A DNA stretch of 64,000 bases from Mesobacillus maritimus (GTDB lineage: Bacteria > Bacillota > Bacilli > Bacillales > Cytobacillaceae), in assembly GCF_023715205.1 (NCBI RefSeq), contig NZ_JAMBNR010000012.1, positions 62,001-126,000 of the forward strand, read 5' to 3'. Below, one piece after another: positions 43,832 to 50,883 of this stretch. The notes beneath the pieces were generated by a model that made no database searches, was not told the DNA's origin, and was given only the letters and a program-made list of their open reading frames with translations. The number at the start of each line of letters is the position of its first letter. The first letter of the stretch is position 1. Position numbers and translations under genes: made by a program.

Positions 43832-44839
43832 TTACATCCGGTGGTCGACTCCTTGTGGTGGTTGTTCCATCCAATTTTCATTAATGGCAAATACAATTCC
43901 TAGACCATAGAATTTTTTCATGTCGTTTGAGATTTTCGTTAATTTGTAAACAATATCAGATCGTAAACTGGACGTCATTGCTTGGTTAATCATTGTAAAA
44001 CAAAATATTCCTAGACAGGTATTTACAAAAAACAACATTAATTTGTTTGAAAATGGTGGAAGCGCGACGTCGTAAATTTGGTAGTCTGCAAAGGCCGAGA
44101 CTGGGATATTTTCTTTCTCGAGCACCTCTTGAACGGATTCCATCACTTTGTCAATTCCATCGCGGCCCTTTTTAAAATGGTGGGCTAGTTCTTTAGTAGT
44201 TGCCATTTTGTTAAATGCAACAAAGACCATCTTCGAAAACTGTGCTCGATGGATGATACGGGTTAGATTTGCAATTTCAGCCGTATTGACAGGTCGTGAG
44301 GCACCGAAGAAGCCGTTTAGATATTTCTTGCTATCGACCATTTCGACTTGATCTTCAATGGTGATTTTAGGAGGGCTGTTATAAAGTCCTTTCTTTATTA
44401 ATAGGGAAATAATCTCATCTTGGATGGTCATTGAGAACTTAATGGCCTCACTAAAATAAGCTCGGACATCTTTCCTTGAACAATCTGATAACGCACTAGG
44501 GTAGGTACTCATTGAGAGCAATGTTAAGTCATAGCAAAAGGAAATAATAAATGGGTCTGAAAACGCCTTATGGGCTTTAGGCCTAACATCTTTTTCTGTA
44601 AAACCAATTGGAACGGAAAGCTGTTCTTTTACGAAAATTTCTTTAAGCTTTTCTAAGCTCTCTTCTGCTTGTTTGGTCATTTTCTCAATGATTCTCTTCA
44701 TTTCTTGGTCTTCAATGCTCTCAACAAAATATTGAAAAAGTCGTAGTTCCATACTACTTTTTAAGTAAGAAGACCAAATATTTGAGACTTCGGTTGCTGT
44801 TAATCTCATTAAGGGCTCATCTGTTTGGGTAGAGCGCAT
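43832..44839 (-). CDS. DUF3231 family protein
   Basis: 335 residues of two related helical halves (RLTATEVSNIWSSYLKSSMELRL and PVNTAEIANLTRIIHRAQFSKM), i.e. a tandem of the ferritin-like DUF3231 fold found in Bacillus spore-formers. The usual role is unknown; some homologues are linked to the spore coat. No metal-ligand set is evident. Start ATG 44839 with GGAAGGAG nine bases upstream. Monocistronic, with a terminator of the upstream gene just before it. Confidence 0.8.
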   Translation of the reverse strand: MRSTQTDEPLMRLTATEVSNIWSSYLKSSMELRLFQYFVESIEDQEMKRIIEKMTKQAEESLEKLKEIFVKEQLSVPIGFTEKDVRPKAHKAFSDPFIISFCYDLTLLSMSTYPSALSDCSRKDVRAYFSEAIKFSMTIQDEIISLLIKKGLYNSPPKITIEDQVEMVDSKKYLNGFFGASRPVNTAEIANLTRIIHRAQFSKMVFVAFNKMATTKELAHHFKKGRDGIDKVMESVQEVLEKENIPVSAFADYQIYDVALPPFSNKLMLFFVNTCLGIFCFTMINQAMTSSLRSDIVYKLTKISNDMKKFYGLGIVFAINENWMEQPPQGVDHRM

Positions 44840-44910
44840 GTTACCAACTCCTTCCTATATATTGTGACTTTTGAAACGGAAATTTATAACATTGAGAATT
44901 GGGAAACATC

Positions 44911-44942
44911 AAAAAGCCCTGTCGGTTTCCGACGGGGCTTTT
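44911..44942 (-). terminator. Terminator after IDEAL-domain gene
   Basis: AAGCCCTGTCGG pairs with CCGACGGGGCTT (G-T wobble once) over TTTC; on the reverse strand a T run follows. Confidence 0.88.
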
Positions 44943-44970
44943 ATGCTGGAAAGGATGAAGTTTAAAAACG

Positions 44971-45165
44971 TTACGAAATTTTCTTTAGTTCTTCTGTTAA
45001 CCTTAAAAACTCACTTTTGTTCCGTTCAAGTAAGGACTGATCGATTTTCTTCTGGATTTGTTCCTTTTTGAAATTGAGGATCACTTGATCTAACACCATT
45101 TCAGCTAATAATGAATCCATCACATTGATTTTTGTTTGTGGTGAATTAAGCAACTTTTTATCCAT
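44971..45165 (-). CDS. IDEAL-domain small protein
   Basis: 64 residues. The C-terminal half, EMVLDQVILNFKKEQIQKK then IDQSLLERNKSEFLRLTEEL, matches the IDEAL domain (Ile-Asp-x-Ala-Leu-like; here IDQSL) that occurs in small Bacillus proteins such as YpiB. The role is protein interaction, not catalysis. Start ATG 45165 lies 8 bases after AAGGAG; the GTG at 45174 overlaps that site. A good promoter precedes it (45193-45221). Confidence 0.8.
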   Translation of the reverse strand: MDKKLLNSPQTKINVMDSLLAEMVLDQVILNFKKEQIQKKIDQSLLERNKSEFLRLTEELKKIS

Positions 45166-45192
45166 TCTAATCACTCCTTGACCCTTTTTTCT

Positions 45193-45221
45193 ATTATACT
45201 AATAATTTTTATAATATTCAA
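45193..45221 (-). promoter_or_regulatory. Sigma-A promoter for IDEAL gene
   Basis: Reverse-strand TTGAAT (45221-45216), 17-base spacer, TATAAT (45198-45193), 28 bases upstream of the start. Confidence 0.7.
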
Positions 45222-45786
45222 ACAATTTATATTGGCAATTTGGACCATTTGTAAACAAAGGCTGATGGGGCAGTGTTTTGGAAGGGCATTTTGTTGCAAA
45301 TAAAGTACTGTGGGCTTTTGAAAGGTTATAGGTTGGTTAATGCATCTTTTTAAGACTATATAGAGTAATTGTTTTTTAGTCCTCCTTTCGCTTTTTTTTA
45401 ATCCTTTATTCTAGTCTTCGCCCAATGCGGTCTCTTCGGTTATTTCTAATAAGAGATTACTCCCATCATAACCTTAGGGAGAAATCATTCCTACAAATCT
45501 GTAAGATAATTTAACATGGTTTTTAGCAGCTGGTTGATAACTGGTTATTCCCTAAAAACAATCTGTTTAAACGTGAATTTTTTTCCTATATTTGGCGGGC
45601 AAAACAAAGCTGTGTGTCACATATTGTCTAGAAAAGCAGGTGGAAAAAAGGAGGAAATCTTTTATCGGCAAAAAACGCCTTTAGGATGGATTATTCATCC
45701 TGAGCGGGGATAAGAGCAGGTTAGATACCTATTCTGTCAATTTCTTGACTATCTCGCCTATATTCTGCTGACTTTCCCATATCCCC

Positions 45787-45814
45787 TTGTTAATGAATTT
45801 CAGCGTGTTACGAT
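45787..45814 (+). promoter_or_regulatory. Candidate sigma-A promoter of proC-proB-proA
   Basis: TTGTTA (45787-45792), 16-base spacer, TACGAT (45809-45814). The gap 45222-45786 holds no T-box (no AGGGTGG-type specifier core seen) and no convincing gene; a 6-base-pair hairpin AGGATG/CATCCT lies near 45685. Confidence 0.5.
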
Positions 45815-45867
45815 AGAATACGTGAGCTTAAAACGAACGGTTATGCGAATAGAATTGGAGGATATGC

Positions 45868-46710
45868 ATGTTAGAAAATAAAACGATTGCTTTTATTGGA
45901 GCCGGCTCGATGGCAGAATCGATGATTTCAGGGCTCATTACTTCGAAAAAAATTCCTGCAGAACAAATCTATGTGACGAACCAATCAAATGTTGATCGAC
46001 TGATTGAACTTCGGGAGACATATGGAGTGCAAACTCTTCCGAAAAGTACGTTGCCATATGAAAAGATTGATGTGATTATTTTAGCGATGAAACCGAAAGG
46101 GGCAGAAGAAGCTCTTACTTTTATAAAAGATAAAGTAAGGCCAAATCAGGTCATTTTATCGGTGTTAGCTGGGATTACTACTGGATTTATGGAAGAACAT
46201 CTTCCTGAAGGTCAGCAAGTGATTCGGGTTATGCCGAATACATCTAGTATGATCCAAGAATCGGCCACAGCTGTTTCAGCTGGGAAAACGACGACACTTG
46301 AAAATATAGAGGTCGCGAAAAAATTGCTTGAGTCGATGGGGAAGGTTTATTTAATCGATGAAGAGCAAATGGATGTGTTCACCGGTTTAGCCGGAAGTGG
46401 TCCAGCTTACTTTTATTACTTAATGGAAAACATGGAACGCGTAGGGGTCGAACATGGAATGACAGAAGATACAGTACGACAAATAGTCGCACAAACAATG
46501 TACGGTGCCGCGAAAATGGTCCTTGATCGCGATGAAGCGCCATCGTCATTACGCGAAAAAGTAACATCTCCAAACGGTACAACGGCTGCTGGATTAGATG
46601 CACTTAGCAAATTCAATGGCGGTGGAGCCATTTCTGAAGCTGTGAAACATGCAGCAAAACGATCCAAAGAAATCAGCAAGGAACTTGAAGGGGCAAAGGT
46701 GACTCCCTGA
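45868..46710 (+). CDS. proC: Pyrroline-5-carboxylate reductase
   Basis: 280 residues. GAGSMAESMI binds NAD(P)H, AMKPKGAEEAL follows, and TGLAGSGPAYFYYLMENM plus TVRQIVAQTMYGAAKM and EKVTSPNGTTAAGL are the P5CR C-terminal signatures. It reduces pyrroline-5-carboxylate to proline, the last step. First gene of the proC-proB-proA operon: 45 bases to proB, then 19 to proA. Having the whole pathway in one transcript is common in osmoadaptive proline production, but the promoter shows no clue which signal is used. Confidence 0.96.
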   Translation: MLENKTIAFIGAGSMAESMISGLITSKKIPAEQIYVTNQSNVDRLIELRETYGVQTLPKSTLPYEKIDVIILAMKPKGAEEALTFIKDKVRPNQVILSVLAGITTGFMEEHLPEGQQVIRVMPNTSSMIQESATAVSAGKTTTLENIEVAKKLLESMGKVYLIDEEQMDVFTGLAGSGPAYFYYLMENMERVGVEHGMTEDTVRQIVAQTMYGAAKMVLDRDEAPSSLREKVTSPNGTTAAGLDALSKFNGGGAISEAVKHAAKRSKEISKELEGAKVTP

Positions 46711-46755
46711 CTGCATTGGAACAAAAGGGCTGCGAGCGTACACAGGAGGTATTTG

Positions 46756-47874
46756 ATGTTTAAACAAGAAAAGCAGATAAAAAGAGTTGTTATTAAGATT
46801 GGAAGTAGTTCATTAACAAGTATGCACGGCGAAATAAGCCGCCGGAAATTAGAGAATTTAGCGGACCAAATTGTTGCGTTAAAAGACGCAGGTTATGAAA
46901 CGGCGGTCGTTTCATCCGGAGCTGTCGCGGCTGGATATCGAAAACTAGGTTGTATTGAACGTCCAACTTCCCTGCCGGAAAAACAAGCGGCCGCTTCCAT
47001 CGGTCAAGGACTTTTAATGGAATCTTACTCTGAACTCTTTTTATCTCACGGATATGTTGCTTCGCAAATTTTAATTACGAGAAGTGACTTCTCAGATGAA
47101 AAACGTTTTGAGAATATGCAAAATACGATGAACGTGCTACTTGAACGCGGAATTATTCCGATTATCAATGAAAATGACACGGTTACTGTTGACCGTTTAC
47201 GGTTTGGGGATAACGACACGTTAGCAGCAAAAGTGGCTGGTTTGATTGATGCGGACTTGCTCATTATTTTATCAGATATTGATGGTCTTTATGACAGCAA
47301 TCCGAATGATAACCCGGATGCAAAGCTCCTTGAACGTGTGACTTGTATTACCCCAGAAATCGAAGCCGCAGCTGGTGGTTCTGGCAGTGCGGTAGGGACG
47401 GGTGGAATGAAATCAAAAATTGAAGCGGTGGAAATCGCCATGGCGGCTGGAATTGATTCCTTTTTAGGAAAAGCTGGCTGTGAAAATATTTTAATGGATG
47501 CTGTAGCGGGCAATGCAAGAGGGACTTACTTCGAACAAGATCCGGATGTAGAAAATTTAGATAATAAAAAACAATGGATCGCATTTCACTCTGGGCCAGA
47601 AGGGAATGTCATCATTTCAGCTCAGGGTAAAGCAGCGATTATTGATGAAAATCAAAACCTGTACCGTTCTGATATTATTGAGGTAAGCGGAGAATTTTGT
47701 CCAGATGCCGTTGTAAGGATATTTGATGAAACTGGGGTCGAACTAGGTCTTGGGCGAATCAATTATTCGAATGAACAACTTCGGGAAGATGTTTTAGAGA
47801 CGGAAGCAAAAGCAGCAATCGAACAAGAAACCTTTGTTTGCTCACTTGATTTCAAATTACCGGCATTTGGTTAA
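46756..47874 (+). CDS. proB: Glutamate 5-kinase
   Basis: 372 residues: amino-acid-kinase domain (KIGSSSLTS; VSSGAVAAGY; ENDTV; SDIDGLYDSNP; GTGGMKSKIEA) and a C-terminal PUA domain (KAAIIDENQNL and onward). It phosphorylates glutamate to gamma-glutamyl phosphate, which ProA reduces. The PUA domain is normally linked to proline feedback control. The ATG at 46756 lies after AGGAGG; the TTG just before it is also possible. Confidence 0.96.
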   Translation: MFKQEKQIKRVVIKIGSSSLTSMHGEISRRKLENLADQIVALKDAGYETAVVSSGAVAAGYRKLGCIERPTSLPEKQAAASIGQGLLMESYSELFLSHGYVASQILITRSDFSDEKRFENMQNTMNVLLERGIIPIINENDTVTVDRLRFGDNDTLAAKVAGLIDADLLIILSDIDGLYDSNPNDNPDAKLLERVTCITPEIEAAAGGSGSAVGTGGMKSKIEAVEIAMAAGIDSFLGKAGCENILMDAVAGNARGTYFEQDPDVENLDNKKQWIAFHSGPEGNVIISAQGKAAIIDENQNLYRSDIIEVSGEFCPDAVVRIFDETGVELGLGRINYSNEQLREDVLETEAKAAIEQETFVCSLDFKLPAFG

Positions 47875-47893
47875 TAAATCTAGGAGGGATTGA

Positions 47894-49159
47894 ATGAAGA
47901 CGGCAGTTGTTCAAACAAGCACAGTAGAAGAACAAGCAATAAAGGCAAAAAAAGCAGCGAAAACGCTTGGGATTTTATCAACAGAAGAGAAAAATCAAGC
48001 GTTGTTAATGGTCGCAGATGCGTTAGAAGCGGAGTTTGAAGCCATTATTGATGCGAATAAAATTGACCTGGAAAATGGGAAAGAAAAAGGGTTTGAACCA
48101 GCGTTTATGGATCGGCTAGCTTTGAACAAAGAACGTATTTACAGCTTTGCAGAAGGGTTACGCGAAGTTGCGGAACTACCAGATCCGATTGGCGATGTGT
48201 TGTCAGCTTGGACGCTTGAGAACGGTTTGAAAGTCGAAGAAGTCCGTGTGCCACTTGGTGTGATTGGGATGATTTATGAGGCACGCCCGAATGTAACGGC
48301 GGACGCGGCAGGTCTGGCATTAAAATCTGGGAACGCGATTGTGTTGAAAGGTGGATCTTCGGCGTTAAATTCGAATCACGCAATTGTGAAAATTATTCAT
48401 AATGCACTTGAAAAAACGGCGATACCAAAGGATTCGGTTCAGTTCATTGCCAGTACCGACCGCGAAGCAACGCAACAGTTGTTTACGATGAAAGAGCATA
48501 TTGATGTGTTAATTCCTAGAGGTGGTGCTTCGTTAATCAATGCGGTGGTGCAGAATGCAACTGTTCCGGTGCTTGAAACAGGTGTAGGAAACTGTCATAT
48601 CTATATTGATCATGAAGCAAATGTAGAAAAAGCAATCAATGTATTAATTAATGCGAAAACAGACCGTCCGGCCGTATGTAATGCAGCTGAGACTTTGATT
48701 GTTCATGAAGCATGGTTGAACGAAAATAAAGAAACGCTGGCAGTGGCTTTTAAGAAGAATGGCATTACTATTCATGGCGATGAAACGGCGGCTGCTTTGT
48801 TACCTGATGTTCAACCAGCAACCGAAAGGGATTGGGCAAATGAATATCTGAGCTTGGATATAGCAGTGAAAACAGTGAGCAACTTAGAAGAAGCGATTAA
48901 TCATATTGATCAATATGGTACAAAACATTCAGAAGCAATCATTACTGAAAATAGCGCAACTGCTAAGAAATTTATGCAGTTGGTAGATGCGGCTGCCCTT
49001 TACCATAATGCATCGACTCGATTTACAGATGGAGGCGCGCTCGGTTTTGGAGCTGAAATTGGTATTTCTACTCAGAAGCTTCATGCAAGAGGACCAATGG
49101 GTTTGCCTGCTTTAACAACGCGAAAATATATTATGTCTGGTGACGGTCAAGTAAGATAG
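47894..49159 (+). CDS. proA: Glutamate-5-semialdehyde dehydrogenase
   Basis: 421 residues. GVIGMIYEARPNVTADAAGL and LKSGNAIVLKGGSSALNSN bind NADPH, and VCNAAETLIVH contains the catalytic Cys. It reduces gamma-glutamyl phosphate to glutamate semialdehyde, which closes to P5C. TAGGAGGGA precedes the ATG by seven bases, and the operon ends with a terminator at 49185. Confidence 0.96.
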   Translation: MKTAVVQTSTVEEQAIKAKKAAKTLGILSTEEKNQALLMVADALEAEFEAIIDANKIDLENGKEKGFEPAFMDRLALNKERIYSFAEGLREVAELPDPIGDVLSAWTLENGLKVEEVRVPLGVIGMIYEARPNVTADAAGLALKSGNAIVLKGGSSALNSNHAIVKIIHNALEKTAIPKDSVQFIASTDREATQQLFTMKEHIDVLIPRGGASLINAVVQNATVPVLETGVGNCHIYIDHEANVEKAINVLINAKTDRPAVCNAAETLIVHEAWLNENKETLAVAFKKNGITIHGDETAAALLPDVQPATERDWANEYLSLDIAVKTVSNLEEAINHIDQYGTKHSEAIITENSATAKKFMQLVDAAALYHNASTRFTDGGALGFGAEIGISTQKLHARGPMGLPALTTRKYIMSGDGQVR

Positions 49160-49184
49160 GATGAATAAATTGAATAATTTTTAG

Positions 49185-49216
49185 GCTGTTGAGCATTTTT
49201 GCTCAACAGCTTTTTT
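49185..49216 (+). terminator. Terminator of the proline operon
   Basis: GCTGTTGAGC and GCTCAACAGC form a perfect 10-base-pair stem, followed by TTTTTT. Confidence 0.95.
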
Positions 49217-49305
49217 AATGTTTTTACATGAAGGCGTACACACACGAACCTATTTCAAGTGGACATACAATATTAGAAAATAAACTGGTGAAGAAGGGAT
49301 TACTT

Positions 49306-50082
49306 ATGTTTTATCGAAGAGAGCGATATTTGTTCCAAAGCAAGGACGTGGGTACGTTTAATCAGTTTTTTGATGAGTATTTATTGCCGGTTCAAGTGAA
49401 AAACGGTGCAAAACTGGTTGGAAGATGGATAAATGAATCTGAAGATGAGTTTCTGACCATATGGGAATATCCTAATTATGAGGAGTTTGTAAAAATAGAG
49501 GAACGCATTAAGAGAGATAAAATGTACCTTCAAATGCAGGAACAACAGCGAAAATTAGGAAGACTTTATACGCAAAAAGTGGAAGATATTTTAACATCAA
49601 CAGGTGATTATGAGATCCCAAAACAGATTGTGAATGTTAGTGGTTATATCACGAATCAGGCTGGAGAGCTTTTATTGGTTAAAACTTATTGGCGGTCTGA
49701 TACATGGGAACTTCCTGGAGGGGGAGTGGACAACGGTGAACATTTAGATTTAGCATTGTGCCGAGAAATAAGAGAAGAAACAGGAATGGAAGTTCGTTTG
49801 TTTGGTGTTTCTGGTGTGTACTCCAATGGCAACACGGTTTCTATTGTGTTTCGTGGAGAGTGCGTTGGCGGTAAATTAAAAACATCTACAGAAACAAAAG
49901 AAGTTCAGTTTGTTAAAATTGATGCGACAAATGTAAAGGATTATATTACGAGAGGTAAATTCATTCCGAGAGTATTAGATGCTATGAAGGACAGCTGCAG
50001 TCCGTACGAAGCGTTTAGTGTTCGACCATATGCACGGTTAAGAAGGCTGGATGGAGAGGAGCGGTACCAAGGAGATAGCTAG
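49306..50082 (+). CDS. NIPSNAP-like domain fused to Nudix hydrolase
   Basis: 258 residues. The N-terminal 95 residues (MFYRRERYLFQSKDVGTFNQ; LVGRWINESEDEFLTIWEY) look like a NIPSNAP/ABM-type alpha-beta domain. The C-terminal part is a Nudix hydrolase with the box GGVDNGEHLDLALCREIREE followed by TGM, which fits G-x5-E-x7-REUxEExGU. It hydrolyses a nucleoside diphosphate linked to something else. Start ATG 49306 with AGAAGGG upstream; the upstream ATG at 49228 would add 26 residues in the proA terminator tail. Confidence 0.85.
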   Translation: MFYRRERYLFQSKDVGTFNQFFDEYLLPVQVKNGAKLVGRWINESEDEFLTIWEYPNYEEFVKIEERIKRDKMYLQMQEQQRKLGRLYTQKVEDILTSTGDYEIPKQIVNVSGYITNQAGELLLVKTYWRSDTWELPGGGVDNGEHLDLALCREIREETGMEVRLFGVSGVYSNGNTVSIVFRGECVGGKLKTSTETKEVQFVKIDATNVKDYITRGKFIPRVLDAMKDSCSPYEAFSVRPYARLRRLDGEERYQGDS

Positions 50083-50130
50083 AATATTGCTTTTGTTCAA
50101 CTGGTGTGATAGGATACTCTATGTACTAGA

Positions 50131-50153
50131 TGACTGATTTTATCATTTGGTCA
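50131..50153 (+). promoter_or_regulatory. Operator of the YhgD-like TetR (own promoter)
   Basis: A 23-base site of the form TGACTG-N11-TGGTCA. Two further 23-base sites of the same form precede yhgE (50775-50797 and 50839-50861). Confidence 0.7.
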
Positions 50154-50175
50154 TTACGGAATAGAGGTGGCGGAT

Positions 50176-50748
50176 TTGGCGGTTGATCGCAGGCAATTGA
50201 TTATCGATGCGGCAAATAAGTCGTTTTCATTATTTGGCTATAAAGCGACAACAATGGATCAGGTAGCAAAACTAGCCAATGTTGGAAAGGGAACCATTTA
50301 CACGTTCTTTAAAAATAAGGAAGAGCTGTTTGATGAGATCATTCATTCTCTCATTCAGGAAATGAAAGCAGCAGCCGAGGCTGTGATGGATGACAAGCTT
50401 TCTTTTTATGAAAATGCGAACTTAGCGCTGTTTGAGTTACTTGAATATCGGAAAGAACATCACTTAATGATTAAATTGATTCAAGAAGAACGGGAAATGG
50501 GAACCCGTGAAGTATTAGAGGTATTGAAAAGACTTGAAGATATGATTATTCAATACATCAAAGCGATTGTACAAAAGGCTGTCGATAAAGGAGAAATCAA
50601 ACCATGTAATCCTGAGTTGACCGCATTTATTATGTTGAAATTGTACGTTTCGCTGATTTTTGATTGGGAACAAAGTCATAAGCCTTTAGAGAAAGAGGAA
50701 ATCTTTGAGGTGCTGAAACTACATTTAATGCAGGGATTGTCATATTGA
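50176..50748 (+). CDS. TetR family regulator (YhgD-like)
   Basis: 190 residues. A TetR helix-turn-helix (ATTMDQVAKLANVGKGTIYT, then FFKNKEELFDEII) is followed by a helical ligand domain. It is encoded directly before a YhgE gene, as YhgD is in B. subtilis. Three matching 23-base sites (one before this gene and two before yhgE) make autoregulation plus yhgE repression likely. Start TTG 50176: AGAGGTGG upstream; the GTG at 50167 lies inside that site. Confidence 0.88.
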   Translation: MAVDRRQLIIDAANKSFSLFGYKATTMDQVAKLANVGKGTIYTFFKNKEELFDEIIHSLIQEMKAAAEAVMDDKLSFYENANLALFELLEYRKEHHLMIKLIQEEREMGTREVLEVLKRLEDMIIQYIKAIVQKAVDKGEIKPCNPELTAFIMLKLYVSLIFDWEQSHKPLEKEEIFEVLKLHLMQGLSY

Positions 50749-50774
50749 GTACAATCCTATTTTTTACAGCGAAA

Positions 50775-50861
50775 TGACCAATTGTCTAAAGTGGTCAAAT
50801 TTTCATATCCGTGAATCTGCTTTTTTTATATCTTTTATTGACCATATGAGAAAATCAGTCA
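50775..50861 (+). promoter_or_regulatory. Paired TetR operators upstream of yhgE
   Basis: 50775-50797 reads TGACCA-N11-TGGTCA (perfect palindromic ends). 50839-50861 reads TGACCA-N11-CAGTCA, close in spacer sequence to the reverse complement of the tetR site. The second ends 22 bases before the yhgE start. Confidence 0.7.
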
Positions 50862-50883
50862 AAATGTAAAGGGGATGCATTAT

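Noticed and set aside
45516-45713. A 65-codon forward frame upstream of proC
   Set aside because: No ribosome site and an unstructured composition; the AGGAGG at 45647 has no start codon at proper distance in any frame.
45222-45867. T-box or other riboswitch controlling the proline operon
   Set aside because: No T-box core (AGGGTGG-type) and no terminator/antiterminator pair was found; only a small hairpin and a sigma-A promoter.
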